A DNA stretch of 29,848 bases, taken from the NCBI GenBank assembly GCA_964484045.1, contig CAZAEP010000007.1, positions 1 to 29,848 of the forward strand, in the 5' to 3' direction. Position 1 is the stretch's first letter. Each line of letters opens with the position of its first letter. This DNA is from J134 sp964484045 (GTDB lineage Bacteria; Pseudomonadota; Alphaproteobacteria; Sphingomonadales; Rhodothalassiaceae). Shown here piece after piece: positions 1 to 7,044 of this stretch. The position numbers and the translations under genes are program-made. A model generated the notes under the pieces. The model was not told the origin of the DNA. It searched no databases and saw only the letters and a program-made list of their open reading frames with translations.

Positions 1-20
1 TGTCCACGCGCACCGGTCAT
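1..20 (-). CDS. possible start of a further operon gene (cut by window edge)
   Basis: Six bases after the ferredoxin stop an ATG opens a frame that runs out of the window after a few codons (Met-Thr-Gly-Ala-Arg-Gly). An AGAAGG sequence lies only two bases before it, which is too close for a good ribosome binding site. The position suits another gene in the same operon, but nothing about the product can be said. Confidence 0.25.
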
Positions 21-26
21 GACCTT

Positions 27-347
27 CTATTCCGGCAGACGGACGACGAGCCCGTCGAGCGCAGTCGTGAGCACGATCTGGCAGGCGAGGCGCGAGGTGG
101 GCGTCAGGCCCGCGGCAAGGGCCAGCATCTCTTCTTCCTCGATCTCCGGCGGCGGCAGGCGGTCGTAATCCGCGTCATCGAGGATCACATGGCAGGTCGA
201 GCAGGCGAGGCCGCCGCCGCAGGCGCCTTCGAGATCGACACCCTCGCGATGGGCCAGGGCAAGCAGCGTTATCCCCGGTTCCGCCGCGACCGTCCGGCGT
301 TCGGCGCCGTCGGCCGTGACAAAGGTAACCCGCACAGCCGCGCTCAT
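27..347 (-). CDS. [2Fe-2S] ferredoxin, adrenodoxin/ISC type
   Basis: A 106-residue electron carrier. The cluster ligands are visible as Cys43, Cys49 and Cys52 (CX5CX2C) plus Cys89 after a 36-residue gap, the spacing of adrenodoxin-type/ISC ferredoxins rather than plant-type ones. The acidic stretch around residues 56-74 is typical of the partner-docking face in this family. I chose the ATG at 347 over the upstream one at 368 because its ATG overlaps the TGA of the preceding cysteine desulfurase (ATGA), indicating translational coupling. From the operon I infer that it supplies electrons for Fe-S cluster assembly or for a sulfur-insertion enzyme; the actual partner is not visible. Confidence 0.93.
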   Translation of the reverse strand: MSAAVRVTFVTADGAERRTVAAEPGITLLALAHREGVDLEGACGGGLACSTCHVILDDADYDRLPPPEIEEEEMLALAAGLTPTSRLACQIVLTTALDGLVVRLPE

Positions 348-1522
348 GCGGTCGCCTCGCGGGCGCATACACCGCCGAGCCGGCTGATCGCGGCGATCAG
401 ACGCTCGGCGGCAACCGCCATTTCTTCCGCTGTCGTGAAGCGGCCGATGCCGAGGCGCAGTGACGCGCGCGCGAGCGCTGGCGAGAGCCCGATCGCCTCG
501 AGCACGTAGGAGGGCCCGCTCGTTGCCGAGGCGCAGGCGGCGCCCGACGAGAGAGCGAGTTCCGGCAGTTCGGCAAGCAGACGCTCACCGTCGATGCCGG
601 GAAAGCTCAGATTGAGGTTGCCGGGATAGCGATGCACGCGGTCGCCATTGACGCGGATACCGGGGTGCGCGGCGCGCACGCGATCGAGAAAATTCCGCAT
701 CAGCATCGCGATACGCTCCGTCTCGCTTGCCATCTCCTTTGACGCGATACGCGCCGCTTCGCCGAAGCCGACACACAGCGCCGGCGCCAGCGTGCCCGAG
801 CGAATGCCGGCCTCCTGCCCGCCGCCCGACAGTTGCGGCACGATCCGCACCCGTGGCCGGGCCCGGCGCACATAAAGGGCGCCCACTCCCTTGGGACCGT
901 AGATCTTGTGCGCCGAGAGACTCATGAGATCGATCTTCATCGCTTCGACGTCGAGCGCGATCCTCCCCAATGCCTGCGCCGCATCGCAATGGAACCAGAC
1001 GCCGCGTTCGCGGCACAGCGCGCCGATCTCGGCGAGCGGTTGGATGACGCCGATCTCGTTGTTCACCGCCATCACCGAAACGAGCGCGGTCTCGGCTGTG
1101 ATCGCGGCCGCAAGACGGTCGAGATCGAGGAGTCCGTTCGGCTGCACCGGCGATATGGTGAGCCGGCAGCCTCTGCGGGCCATGGCCTGCGCCGATTCGA
1201 GAACGCATTTGTGCTCGGTGGCGGCGACGACGAGATGCGGCCTGACGTCGCGCATCGCCTCCATCACGCCCTTGATCGCCAGATTGTTGGCTTCCGTCGC
1301 GCCGGACGTGAAATGCACGGCTTTCGCCTCCGCCCCGATGAGCGCGGCGATTGTCGCCCGCGCCTCGTCGACCGCCGCTTCCGCCTCCCAGCCATAGCGG
1401 TGGGTCACGGAATGCGGATTGCCGAAGCGCTCGCGATAATAGGGCGCCATGGCGTCGAAGACGCGCGGGTCGAGCGGAGTCGTCGCCTGATAGTCGAGAT
1501 AGATGGGGAAACGAACCGCCAT
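344..1522 (-). CDS. cysteine desulfurase, IscS/NifS family (second of a tandem pair)
   Basis: A 392-residue PLP enzyme that would take sulfur from cysteine as a persulfide for Fe-S or thio-cofactor synthesis. Visible motifs are SGATEANN (73-80), the His104 region (ATEHK), NNEIGVIQP (154-162), the HCDAAQ strand (178-183), the PLP lysine Lys206 in LSAHKIYGPKG, and the mobile persulfide Cys330 in SSGAACASA, the group I (IscS/NifS) signature. The ATG at 1522 starts the conserved YLDYQATTP region; the open frame upstream overlaps the previous gene and is not family sequence. It follows the other desulfurase by 20 bases and overlaps the ferredoxin by 4. No IscU, IscA, HscA/B or Suf scaffold gene is visible, so calling it the housekeeping IscS would go too far. 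Confidence 0.92.
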   Translation of the reverse strand: MAVRFPIYLDYQATTPLDPRVFDAMAPYYRERFGNPHSVTHRYGWEAEAAVDEARATIAALIGAEAKAVHFTSGATEANNLAIKGVMEAMRDVRPHLVVAATEHKCVLESAQAMARRGCRLTISPVQPNGLLDLDRLAAAITAETALVSVMAVNNEIGVIQPLAEIGALCRERGVWFHCDAAQALGRIALDVEAMKIDLMSLSAHKIYGPKGVGALYVRRARPRVRIVPQLSGGGQEAGIRSGTLAPALCVGFGEAARIASKEMASETERIAMLMRNFLDRVRAAHPGIRVNGDRVHRYPGNLNLSFPGIDGERLLAELPELALSSGAACASATSGPSYVLEAIGLSPALARASLRLGIGRFTTAEEMAVAAERLIAAISRLGGVCAREATA

Positions 1523-1542
1523 TCTCGCCTGCGCCTTTCGTT

Positions 1543-2682
1543 TCAGACCGCGCCGACGCGACGCTTTGCGGCGCGCTCGTACAAGTCGAGCCAGACCGTC
1601 ACGAAACGGTCGATCTCCGCCTGCGAAGTCTCCGCACCGAGGCTGACGCGGATGACGCTCTGCGCTTCCTGAGGCGTCGCCCCCATGGCGGCGATGACAT
1701 GGCTCGGCTGCACCTTTCCCGAGGAACAGGCCGAGCCGGCGCTGATCGCGATGCCTTCGAGGTCGAAGGCCATGACCTGCGTCTCGGCCGCCATGCCGGG
1801 CATGTAGATGGCGCTCGTATTGGCGATGCGGGGTGCCGTCGCCCCGAAAACCCTGGCATCGCGCGCCGCTTCGAGAATGGTCGCCTCGAGGCGGTCGCGC
1901 AGGGCGCGCACGCGGCCGACTCCCCGGAGTGCGTGGCCGGCGGCGGTCGCGGCGGCAGCGAAGCCGGCGATGCCGGGAACGTTTTCGGTTCCGGCCCGGC
2001 GACGAAACTCCTGCCCGCCGCCGACGAGCAGCGGCGCGAGATCGATCCCCTCGCGGACCCACAGCGCACCGATACCCTTGGGCGCGCCGAGCTTGTGCCC
2101 CGAGAGGGTCAGGAGGTCGACAGCGAGATCCTCGACATCGATGGCGAGGCGGCCGGGACCCTGTACGGCATCGCAATGAAAGAGCGCGCCGTGTGCATGG
2201 GCGCATGCCGCCAGATCCCGGATCGGCTGAATGACGCCGGTCTCGTTGTTGGCGAGCATGATCGACGCCATCGCCGGCGCGGGCGCTTCTCCGAGCAGGC
2301 GCTCGAAGGCCGACCTCTCGACCACGCCGTCGTCATCCACCGGGCAGACGAACAGCGGTCTGCCGCTCCGCTCGGCGGCCGTGCGAACGCTCATATGCTC
2401 GACGGCGGAGATGACGAAACTCTCCGCGGGGGTGCCGAAGAACGCGAGATTGTTGGCTTCGGTGCCGCCGGAGGTGAAGACGATCTCGCGCGGGCGCCCG
2501 CCGATGAGGGCCGCCACGGCGTCGCGTCCGTTCTCGACGAGACGGCGCGCCGCGCGCCCCTCGCCATGCACCGAGGAGGGATTGCCGAAAACATCGAACG
2601 CCTCCGTCACGGCCCGCCGCGCGGGAGCGCAAAGCGGGCTCGTCGCATTGTAATCGAGATAGATGCGCTCGCGTGCGTTCAT
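1543..2682 (-). CDS. cysteine desulfurase family protein (first of a tandem pair)
   Basis: A 379-residue class V aminotransferase-fold enzyme with the full cysteine-desulfurase set: YLDYNATSP at the N-terminus, SGGTEANN (71-78), His96 (AVEHMS), NNETGVIQP (145-153), Lys197 in LSGHKLGAPKG as PLP anchor, and Cys319 in SAGSACSSG as the persulfide carrier. It resembles the next gene but is clearly a separate paralogue, with different active-site loop residues and a shorter C-terminus. In many alphaproteobacteria a pair like this sits next to suf genes; here a hydrolase and a ferredoxin are the neighbours. An AGGGAG directly abuts the ATG, too close to act as a normal ribosome site, and the promoter candidate upstream would start the RNA at this ATG. 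Confidence 0.92.
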   Translation of the reverse strand: MNARERIYLDYNATSPLCAPARRAVTEAFDVFGNPSSVHGEGRAARRLVENGRDAVAALIGGRPREIVFTSGGTEANNLAFFGTPAESFVISAVEHMSVRTAAERSGRPLFVCPVDDDGVVERSAFERLLGEAPAPAMASIMLANNETGVIQPIRDLAACAHAHGALFHCDAVQGPGRLAIDVEDLAVDLLTLSGHKLGAPKGIGALWVREGIDLAPLLVGGGQEFRRRAGTENVPGIAGFAAAATAAGHALRGVGRVRALRDRLEATILEAARDARVFGATAPRIANTSAIYMPGMAAETQVMAFDLEGIAISAGSACSSGKVQPSHVIAAMGATPQEAQSVIRVSLGAETSQAEIDRFVTVWLDLYERAAKRRVGAV

Positions 2683-2717
2683 CTCCCTGAGATAGCGTCG
2701 CCCGCCCGCGGTTGCAA
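2682..2717 (-). promoter_or_regulatory. sigma70-like promoter for the desulfurase-ferredoxin operon
   Basis: Reading the minus strand, TTGCAA (2717-2712), a 17-base spacer and TATCTC (2694-2689) lie so that the seventh base after the -10 is the A of the ATG at 2682. This predicts a leaderless mRNA. The match to consensus is moderate. Confidence 0.4.
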
Positions 2718-2761
2718 TCGCCGGCGCCCGATATGCGATAAAGCGCTGGTCGCACCGTCAC

Positions 2762-2789
2762 TTGCGCACAGGCCGGTGGACGCTATATA
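2762..2789 (+). promoter_or_regulatory. sigma70-like promoter for the alpha/beta hydrolase
   Basis: TTGCGC (2762-2767), 16 bases, then TATATA (2784-2789), about 75 bases before the hydrolase ATG. It is one of the few A/T-rich patches between the divergent genes. A second possible start region lies further upstream (2712-2749), where a 32-bp block resembles the proB promoter region. Confidence 0.45.
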
Positions 2790-2864
2790 TGGGCCGGTTC
2801 CGCTCTGCGTGCAGGGCGTTGCCGAGAGCTTTTCCGTTCCTTTTCCGGAGCAATATGTTCGCCC

Positions 2865-3503
2865 ATGCCCGACGTCATTTTCAATGGCCCGGATGGCCGC
2901 CTCGAAGGTCGCTATCAACCGGGCAAGACACCCGATGCGCCGCTGGCACTCATCCTTCACCCCCATCCGCAATATGGGGGGACGATGAACAACAAGGTGG
3001 TCTACCACCTCTATCACGCCTTCGCGCGGCGCGGCTTTACCTGCCTGCGCTTCAATTTTCGCGGTGTCGGCCGCAGCCAGGGGACCTTTGACAACGGCGT
3101 CGGCGAGCTGTCCGATGCCGCGGCGGCGCTCGACTGGTTGCAGACCATCCACCCCGATGCGAAGGGGGCGTGGATCGCCGGCTTCTCCTTCGGGGCCTGG
3201 ATCGCCATGCAGCTTCTCATGCGACGCCCCGAGGTGCAGGGCTTCATCGCCGTCGCGCCGCCGGCGAACAATTACGATTTCAGCTTTCTTGCCCCGTGCC
3301 CGTCTTCCGGCCTCATCGTGAACGGCAGCGTCGACGATATCGTGAGCCCGGCGTCGGTGCAGAAGCTGGTCGAGAAACTGAAGCAGCAGAAGGCGATCAC
3401 CATCGATCACGAGGTGATCGAGGGCGCGGATCACTTCTTCGAGGGACGGCTCGACCAACTGAATGCGGTGATCGACGCCTATCTCGACAAGCGTCTCGGC
3501 TGA
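2865..3503 (+). CDS. alpha/beta hydrolase (small, serine-nucleophile type)
   Basis: A 212-residue cytosolic single-domain hydrolase. It has the HPHP oxyanion-loop motif (32-35) followed by GGTMNNK, the nucleophile elbow GFSFGA with Ser108, a candidate Asp157/Asp158 in GSVDDIV, and His190 in GADHFF. The pattern matches the KANL3/Tex30-like and dienelactone-hydrolase-like 'alpha/beta hydrolase' group found next to cysteine desulfurase genes in many proteobacteria. No signal peptide is present. The substrate is not known to me and cannot be read from the sequence. It is divergent from the desulfurase operon, sharing a control region of about 180 bases, and ends 29 bases from the end of the convergent leuA. 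Confidence 0.85.
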   Translation: MPDVIFNGPDGRLEGRYQPGKTPDAPLALILHPHPQYGGTMNNKVVYHLYHAFARRGFTCLRFNFRGVGRSQGTFDNGVGELSDAAAALDWLQTIHPDAKGAWIAGFSFGAWIAMQLLMRRPEVQGFIAVAPPANNYDFSFLAPCPSSGLIVNGSVDDIVSPASVQKLVEKLKQQKAITIDHEVIEGADHFFEGRLDQLNAVIDAYLDKRLG

Positions 3504-3532
3504 CGGTCGTTCGCCCGACGGCCTGAACCGGC

Positions 3533-5131
3533 TCAGGCTCCCGCGGAGACGAGCCCGGGCTCTGCCGCCGCCGATGCGGTGTCGCGTGTCAGCCGGTTGA
3601 GCGCATCGACATAGGCTTCGGCGCCGGCAAGGACGATGTCGGTGGCGATGCCGCTGCCGTGCACCGAGCCGCTTTCGGTTTCGAGGCGCACATCCGCCCA
3701 TCCTTGCGCGTCGGCGCCGGCCCCGATCGAGCGGACGGAGAAGTCCACGAGCCGCGCGACACCGCCGATGGCGCGCTTGATGGCATTGAAGGCGGCGTCG
3801 AGCGGCCCATTGCCGGTCGCCGCCTCATGCACTTCCCGGCCATCGACGTGCGACAGCGCGACGGTCGCACTGGCGATCGCATCTTCTCCGGTGGCGGTCG
3901 AGACCTGAAGCGATTTCAGGGACCATGGTCCGGGCGCTCCGGTCTCGCGCCCGAGCACGATGGCCTCGATATCGGCCTCGGTGATCGTCCGCTTGCGATC
4001 GGCGAGGGCCTTGAAGGCCCGGAAGGCGGCATCGAGCGCTTCGCCCTCGAGGCGATATCCCATGGTTTCGGCGCGCCGGGCGAAGGCGTGCCGTCCGCTG
4101 TGCTTGCCGAGAACGAGATCGCTCCGCGGCACGCCGACGTCTTCCGGGCGCATGATCTCGTAGGTACTGGCATCCTTCAGGACGCCGTCCTGATGGATGC
4201 CGGATTCATGGGCGAAGGCGTTGGCGCCGACGATCGCCTTGTTGCGCGGCACCGCATGGCCGGTGAGCCCGGCGAGCAGACGCGAGACGCCGTAGAGCCG
4301 GCGGGTGTCGATGCCGGTGGTCATCCGATAGACGTCGCGGCGCGTGCGCAGTGCCATGACGATCTCTTCGGTGGCGCAATTGCCGGCGCGTTCGCCGATG
4401 CCGTTGATCGCACATTCCACCTGTCGCGCCCCGGCGCCGACGGCGGCGAGCGAATTGGCCACCGCGAGTCCGAGATCGTCATGGCAATGGGCGGAGAAGA
4501 CGACGCGTCCGGCATCGTCGACCGACCGCCGCAACCGTTCGAAGAGGGCGGCGATGTCGGCTGGCGTCGCATAGCCGACCGTGTCGGGGACATTGATCGT
4601 GGTCGCCCCCGCCGCGATGACCGCCGAAAAGATCTCGACAAGGAAGTCGGGCTCGGTGCGGAGCGCATCCTCGGCGCTGAACTCGACATCGTCGGTAAAG
4701 GTTCGCGCCATGCGGACCGCGGCGACGGCGCGTTCGAGAACCTGCGCGCGGTCCATGCCGAGCTTGCGCTCGCGGTGGATGGGGCTGGTCGCGATGAAGG
4801 TGTGGATGCGCCGCCGGCGCGCGGCGCCGAGAGCCTCGCCGGTGGCGCGGATATCGCCCTCCGTGGCGCGCGCAAGTCCGCAGATCACCGGGCCATGCAC
4901 TTCCTCCGCGATGGCGGCGACAGCGGCGAAGTCGCCGTCCGAGGCCGCCGGGAAGCCGGCTTCGATGACGTCCACGCCAAGCTCGGCCAGAGCCCGCGCC
5001 ATCTTGAGCTTCTGCCCGTGGTCCATGGAGAAGCCGGGCGCCTGCTCGCCGTCGCGCAGCGTGGTGTCGAAGATGAGCACGCGCCCATCGCCTTCATGCC
5101 CCGCCGGTCCGTTGTTTCTTCCGTCCGTCAT
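3533..5131 (-). CDS. leuA: 2-isopropylmalate synthase
   Basis: A 532-residue enzyme that condenses acetyl-CoA with 2-oxoisovalerate, the first committed step of leucine synthesis. The catalytic TIM barrel begins with FDTTLRDGEQAPG (21-33), metal ligands His215 and His217 lie in SAHCHDDLG, GERAGN (246-251) follows, and HESGIHQDG marks the sub-domain linker. The last 130 or so residues form the LeuA allosteric domain that normally binds leucine, so feedback inhibition is expected. This is the short bacterial form of about 520 residues (LeuA), rather than the longer type. The ATG at 5131 lies 18 bases after the attenuator hairpin stem, which fits control by that attenuator. The gene appears to stand alone, without leuB, leuC or leuD in the window. 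Confidence 0.95.
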   Translation of the reverse strand: MTDGRNNGPAGHEGDGRVLIFDTTLRDGEQAPGFSMDHGQKLKMARALAELGVDVIEAGFPAASDGDFAAVAAIAEEVHGPVICGLARATEGDIRATGEALGAARRRRIHTFIATSPIHRERKLGMDRAQVLERAVAAVRMARTFTDDVEFSAEDALRTEPDFLVEIFSAVIAAGATTINVPDTVGYATPADIAALFERLRRSVDDAGRVVFSAHCHDDLGLAVANSLAAVGAGARQVECAINGIGERAGNCATEEIVMALRTRRDVYRMTTGIDTRRLYGVSRLLAGLTGHAVPRNKAIVGANAFAHESGIHQDGVLKDASTYEIMRPEDVGVPRSDLVLGKHSGRHAFARRAETMGYRLEGEALDAAFRAFKALADRKRTITEADIEAIVLGRETGAPGPWSLKSLQVSTATGEDAIASATVALSHVDGREVHEAATGNGPLDAAFNAIKRAIGGVARLVDFSVRSIGAGADAQGWADVRLETESGSVHGSGIATDIVLAGAEAYVDALNRLTRDTASAAAEPGLVSAGA

Positions 5132-5144
5132 TGCTCGTCCCCGA

Positions 5145-5181
5145 AAATGAAAAACCCCGCTTCCTTGCCGGGAGCGGGGTT
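5145..5181 (-). terminator. leuA attenuator terminator hairpin
   Basis: On the minus strand a perfect 9-bp stem, AACCCCGCT (5181-5173) with AGCGGGGTT (5161-5153), encloses an 11-base loop and runs into a T-rich tract (TTTTTCATTTT). It sits between the leader peptide and leuA, so as an ordinary terminator it would silence leuA. Its 5' arm is exactly complementary to an earlier segment at 5228-5221, giving the alternative antiterminator. Confidence 0.88.
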
Positions 5182-5210
5182 GGAAAATCCGATCGACTGT
5201 GTCGCAACCG

Positions 5211-5354
5211 TCAGCCAGGCACCCCGCTGTGGCCCATAAGGAGGAGAATCCCGATGAGACCGGGGCCGCTCGCCAGAATCAGCGTACGCAGATCCTGTCG
5301 CGCCGCGACGGCGGCGGTGGTGCGGTTCCGGTGCGTGTAAGGCCCTGTCATCAT
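5211..5354 (-). CDS. leu leader peptide (attenuator peptide)
   Basis: A 47-residue open frame (46 if the second of two tandem ATG codons is used) ending 80 bases before leuA. Its 3' part encodes PGLIGILLLMGHSGVPG, with Leu33, Ile34, Ile36 and Leu37-39 as control codons; an additional Leu-Ile-Leu lies at residues 25-27. The codons for Ser43-Val45 contain AGCGGGGT, which can pair with the terminator's 5' arm. A ribosome stalled on the Leu run would leave this segment free and so allow antitermination; a ribosome reaching the stop would mask it. The promoter places the first transcribed base at the ATG, so translation would be leaderless. Attenuation of leu and ilv genes by leader peptides is known in proteobacteria. 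Confidence 0.82.
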   Translation of the reverse strand: MMTGPYTHRNRTTAAVAARQDLRTLILASGPGLIGILLLMGHSGVPG

Positions 5355-5361
5355 CGGCGGC

Positions 5362-5389
5362 AGCATAGGGGCAAGATTCCGTCTGTCAA
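5362..5389 (-). promoter_or_regulatory. leuA leader promoter
   Basis: On the minus strand a perfect -35 TTGACA (5389-5384), a 16-base spacer and TATGCT (5367-5362). The eighth base after the -10 is the A of the leader-peptide ATG at 5354. No Shine-Dalgarno sequence precedes that ATG, in line with a leaderless start. Confidence 0.7.
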
Positions 5390-5461
5390 TGAAATAGACA
5401 CGAAATCTTTGCAAAAGGATTGACGATTTCGTGATCCGATTCGGCGTTTTCGCACGAAGCG

Positions 5462-5487
5462 GGAAGAATTTTGCGGGCGATCGCGTT
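5462..5487 (+). promoter_or_regulatory. ECF-type promoter (GGAAG-N17-CGTT), copy 1
   Basis: GGAAG (5462-5466), exactly 17 bases, CGTT (5484-5487). The predicted start near 5494 leaves a 5' leader of about 55 bases before the secreted repeat protein. The same motif with the same spacing occurs twice between the S8 protease and the ECF sigma gene. Confidence 0.72.
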
Positions 5488-5548
5488 GTCGATGCAGGCG
5501 GGCGGTGCGACGCCCGTCCGGACGCAAGACAGCACAAGGATGGGAACG

Positions 5549-6046
5549 ATGAACAGCTTGAAGACGGCAGTACTGGCGGCGCTTCTGGCCTTGCCGGCGA
5601 TCGCGTCGCCGGCGTTCGCACAGGACGCTGCGACCGATCCGCAGCCTGTCCCTCCGCCTCAGAAGGATCCCCGCGATGTCGTCAAGCAGGCACGCGAAGA
5701 CGCCCATGAGGCGATCACGGAGGCGCGCGAAGAAGTCAAGACCATCAATATGGAAAGCCGCGAGGAGCGTCGGCAGATTGTTGGCTCGACGCGTGATGCG
5801 ATCAAGGACGTGACCGCCGCTGCGCGCGAGGAGGGTCGCCCGCTGACCGAAGAGGAACGGATGCAGGTGCGCGAGCTGCGGCAAGGCGCCGTGCAAGATG
5901 TTCGCCAACTCAATCACGAGCGGCGAGACAAGATCCGCGACGTGCGCCACGGCACGCGGGATCAGATCCGCGACATCCGGCGCGGTGCGCGCGACCAGAT
6001 TCGCGACATCCGGCGCAATCGGCCGCATCGTCCGGGGCGCAACTGA
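5549..6046 (+). CDS. secreted, highly charged repeat protein of unknown function
   Basis: A 165-residue protein with a clear signal peptide (NSLKTAVLAALLALP, then ASPAFAQ cleavage region), so it is exported. The mature part is rich in Arg, Asp, Glu and Gln and almost free of aromatic residues. It looks like one long helix or coiled coil. Near the C-terminus an 11-residue unit is repeated three times (RDKIRDVRHGT, RDQIRDIRRGA, RDQIRDIRRNR). I chose the ATG at 5549 because AGGATGG is well spaced before it; 5540 is possible, and the longer frame from 5471 is excluded if the ECF promoter is real. I do not recognise a family. Promoter sharing with the sigma/protease pair suggests an envelope-stress role. 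Codon use looks like the neighbours. Confidence 0.8.
   Translation: MNSLKTAVLAALLALPAIASPAFAQDAATDPQPVPPPQKDPRDVVKQAREDAHEAITEAREEVKTINMESREERRQIVGSTRDAIKDVTAAAREEGRPLTEEERMQVRELRQGAVQDVRQLNHERRDKIRDVRHGTRDQIRDIRRGARDQIRDIRRNRPHRPGRN
5928..6026 (+). repeat. three tandem 33-bp coding repeats
   Basis: Three in-frame units of 33 bases within the secreted charged protein. The second and third share the block GAYCAGATYCGCGACATC, starting at 5960 and 5993; the first, starting at 5928, is more diverged. The 11-residue period is that of hendecad coiled coils. Confidence 0.75.
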
Positions 6047-6071
6047 TTTCATCGGCCCGATCCGATGGATG

Positions 6072-6108
6072 GCGGGCCTCCGCTTCCCCCCTCCCGGCGG
6101 AGGCCCGC
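6072..6108 (+). terminator. strong GC hairpin between the repeat protein and the barrel protein
   Basis: A perfect 12-bp inverted repeat, GCGGGCCTCCGC (6072-6083) with GCGGAGGCCCGC (6097-6108), and a 13-base C-rich loop. No T-tract follows, so it may be a Rho-assisted terminator, an RNA-stabilising end or a processing hairpin separating expression of the two genes. Confidence 0.55.
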
Positions 6109-6150
6109 GCGGCCGCAAATGTCATTCGAGGAAATGCTCGAGGGAAACAC

Positions 6151-7044
6151 ATGATCCGAACAATCATTCGCTTCATCGCCGTCGCGCTTCCTGCCGCGAC
6201 CATGTCGTGGCAGTCGGCGAGCGCCGACGAGCTTCGCTTTTCGACCGGAATCGACTTCGCATCCGGTGATTTCGGGGCGCCGACCGACACGGACATCCTG
6301 TCGGCGCCGTTCCGTGTCGCCTTTTCCGCGGGGGATTTCGAGCTCTCCGCTTCCGGCTCTTTCGTCAGCGTGACCGGCACCGGCGACATCATCCCCGGCG
6401 ATGTCGGGCCGATCATCACCTTTCGCTGCGCGCGACTGAGAGAGAAGCGGCCGGACCTCTTCGATCGCTTCTGCCGCGACCGTCTCAGGGATCTCCTCGA
6501 TCAGCCTCAGGAACGGACGACCAATTCCGGAATCGGCGATGCGGTTCTGGGGGTGACCTGGTCCCTGCCTGCCGCGGTGACGGGGAATTGGCTCGTCGAT
6601 CTCGGGGCGCGGGTGAAGCTCCCCACCGCATCGGCCAATCAGGGGCTCGGCACCGGCGAGACCGACGGCAGCTTCTCGCTCGATATCGCGCGCAGCGTCG
6701 GCGCCTGGACGCTTTATGCCGGCGCCGGTTATCGCATTCTCGGCGATCCCACCATCGATGGCCCCGGCGGTGCGCCCGTCACCATCGATCTCATGAACGG
6801 TGCCACGGCGTCCGCGGGGCTGCTCTATCTTTTCAGGGACGGCAGCAGCCTTTCCCTGAGCTACGACTATCTGGCGCGGACCGTCGAGGGATCGAGCGCG
6901 GCCCAGGAGGTGACGCTCGGTTTCGGCATGCCGCTCGGTGACAGCCCCTGGCGCTGGACCGCCTATGGCGTCGCCGGACTCAGTCGCGCCAGCCCGAATT
7001 TCGCCGTCGGCATGTCGATTTCCTACGGCTTCGACATTCTCTGA
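6151..7044 (+). CDS. outer-membrane beta-barrel-like protein
   Basis: A 297-residue protein with a signal peptide (cleavage probable after SWQSASA). The rest alternates short amphipathic strands with glycine/serine turns, for instance NWLVDLGARVKLPTA, WTLYAGAGYRIL and SLSLSYDYLA, as in transporter-type barrels. The KLPTA...GTGETDGSFSLD segment and the GYR motif resemble the meta-pathway phenol-degradation-like barrel family (PF13557 type), though that is a fold-level resemblance, not evidence for phenol metabolism. Two cysteines near residues 92-109 flank a charged Arg/Asp-rich loop (about residues 92-125) and could form a disulfide. The gene's last 22 bases overlap the end of the convergent S8 protease gene. 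No ECF motif was found in front of it. Confidence 0.72.
   Translation: MIRTIIRFIAVALPAATMSWQSASADELRFSTGIDFASGDFGAPTDTDILSAPFRVAFSAGDFELSASGSFVSVTGTGDIIPGDVGPIITFRCARLREKRPDLFDRFCRDRLRDLLDQPQERTTNSGIGDAVLGVTWSLPAAVTGNWLVDLGARVKLPTASANQGLGTGETDGSFSLDIARSVGAWTLYAGAGYRILGDPTIDGPGGAPVTIDLMNGATASAGLLYLFRDGSSLSLSYDYLARTVEGSSAAQEVTLGFGMPLGDSPWRWTAYGVAGLSRASPNFAVGMSISYGFDIL

Noticed and set aside
1351..2988. Plus-strand open frame of 545 codons
   Set aside because: It is antisense to both desulfurase genes, whose catalytic residues are all visible on the other strand.
5471..5548. Longer N-terminus for the secreted repeat protein
   Set aside because: The ATG at 5471 lies inside the predicted promoter, and the extra residues would bury the signal peptide.
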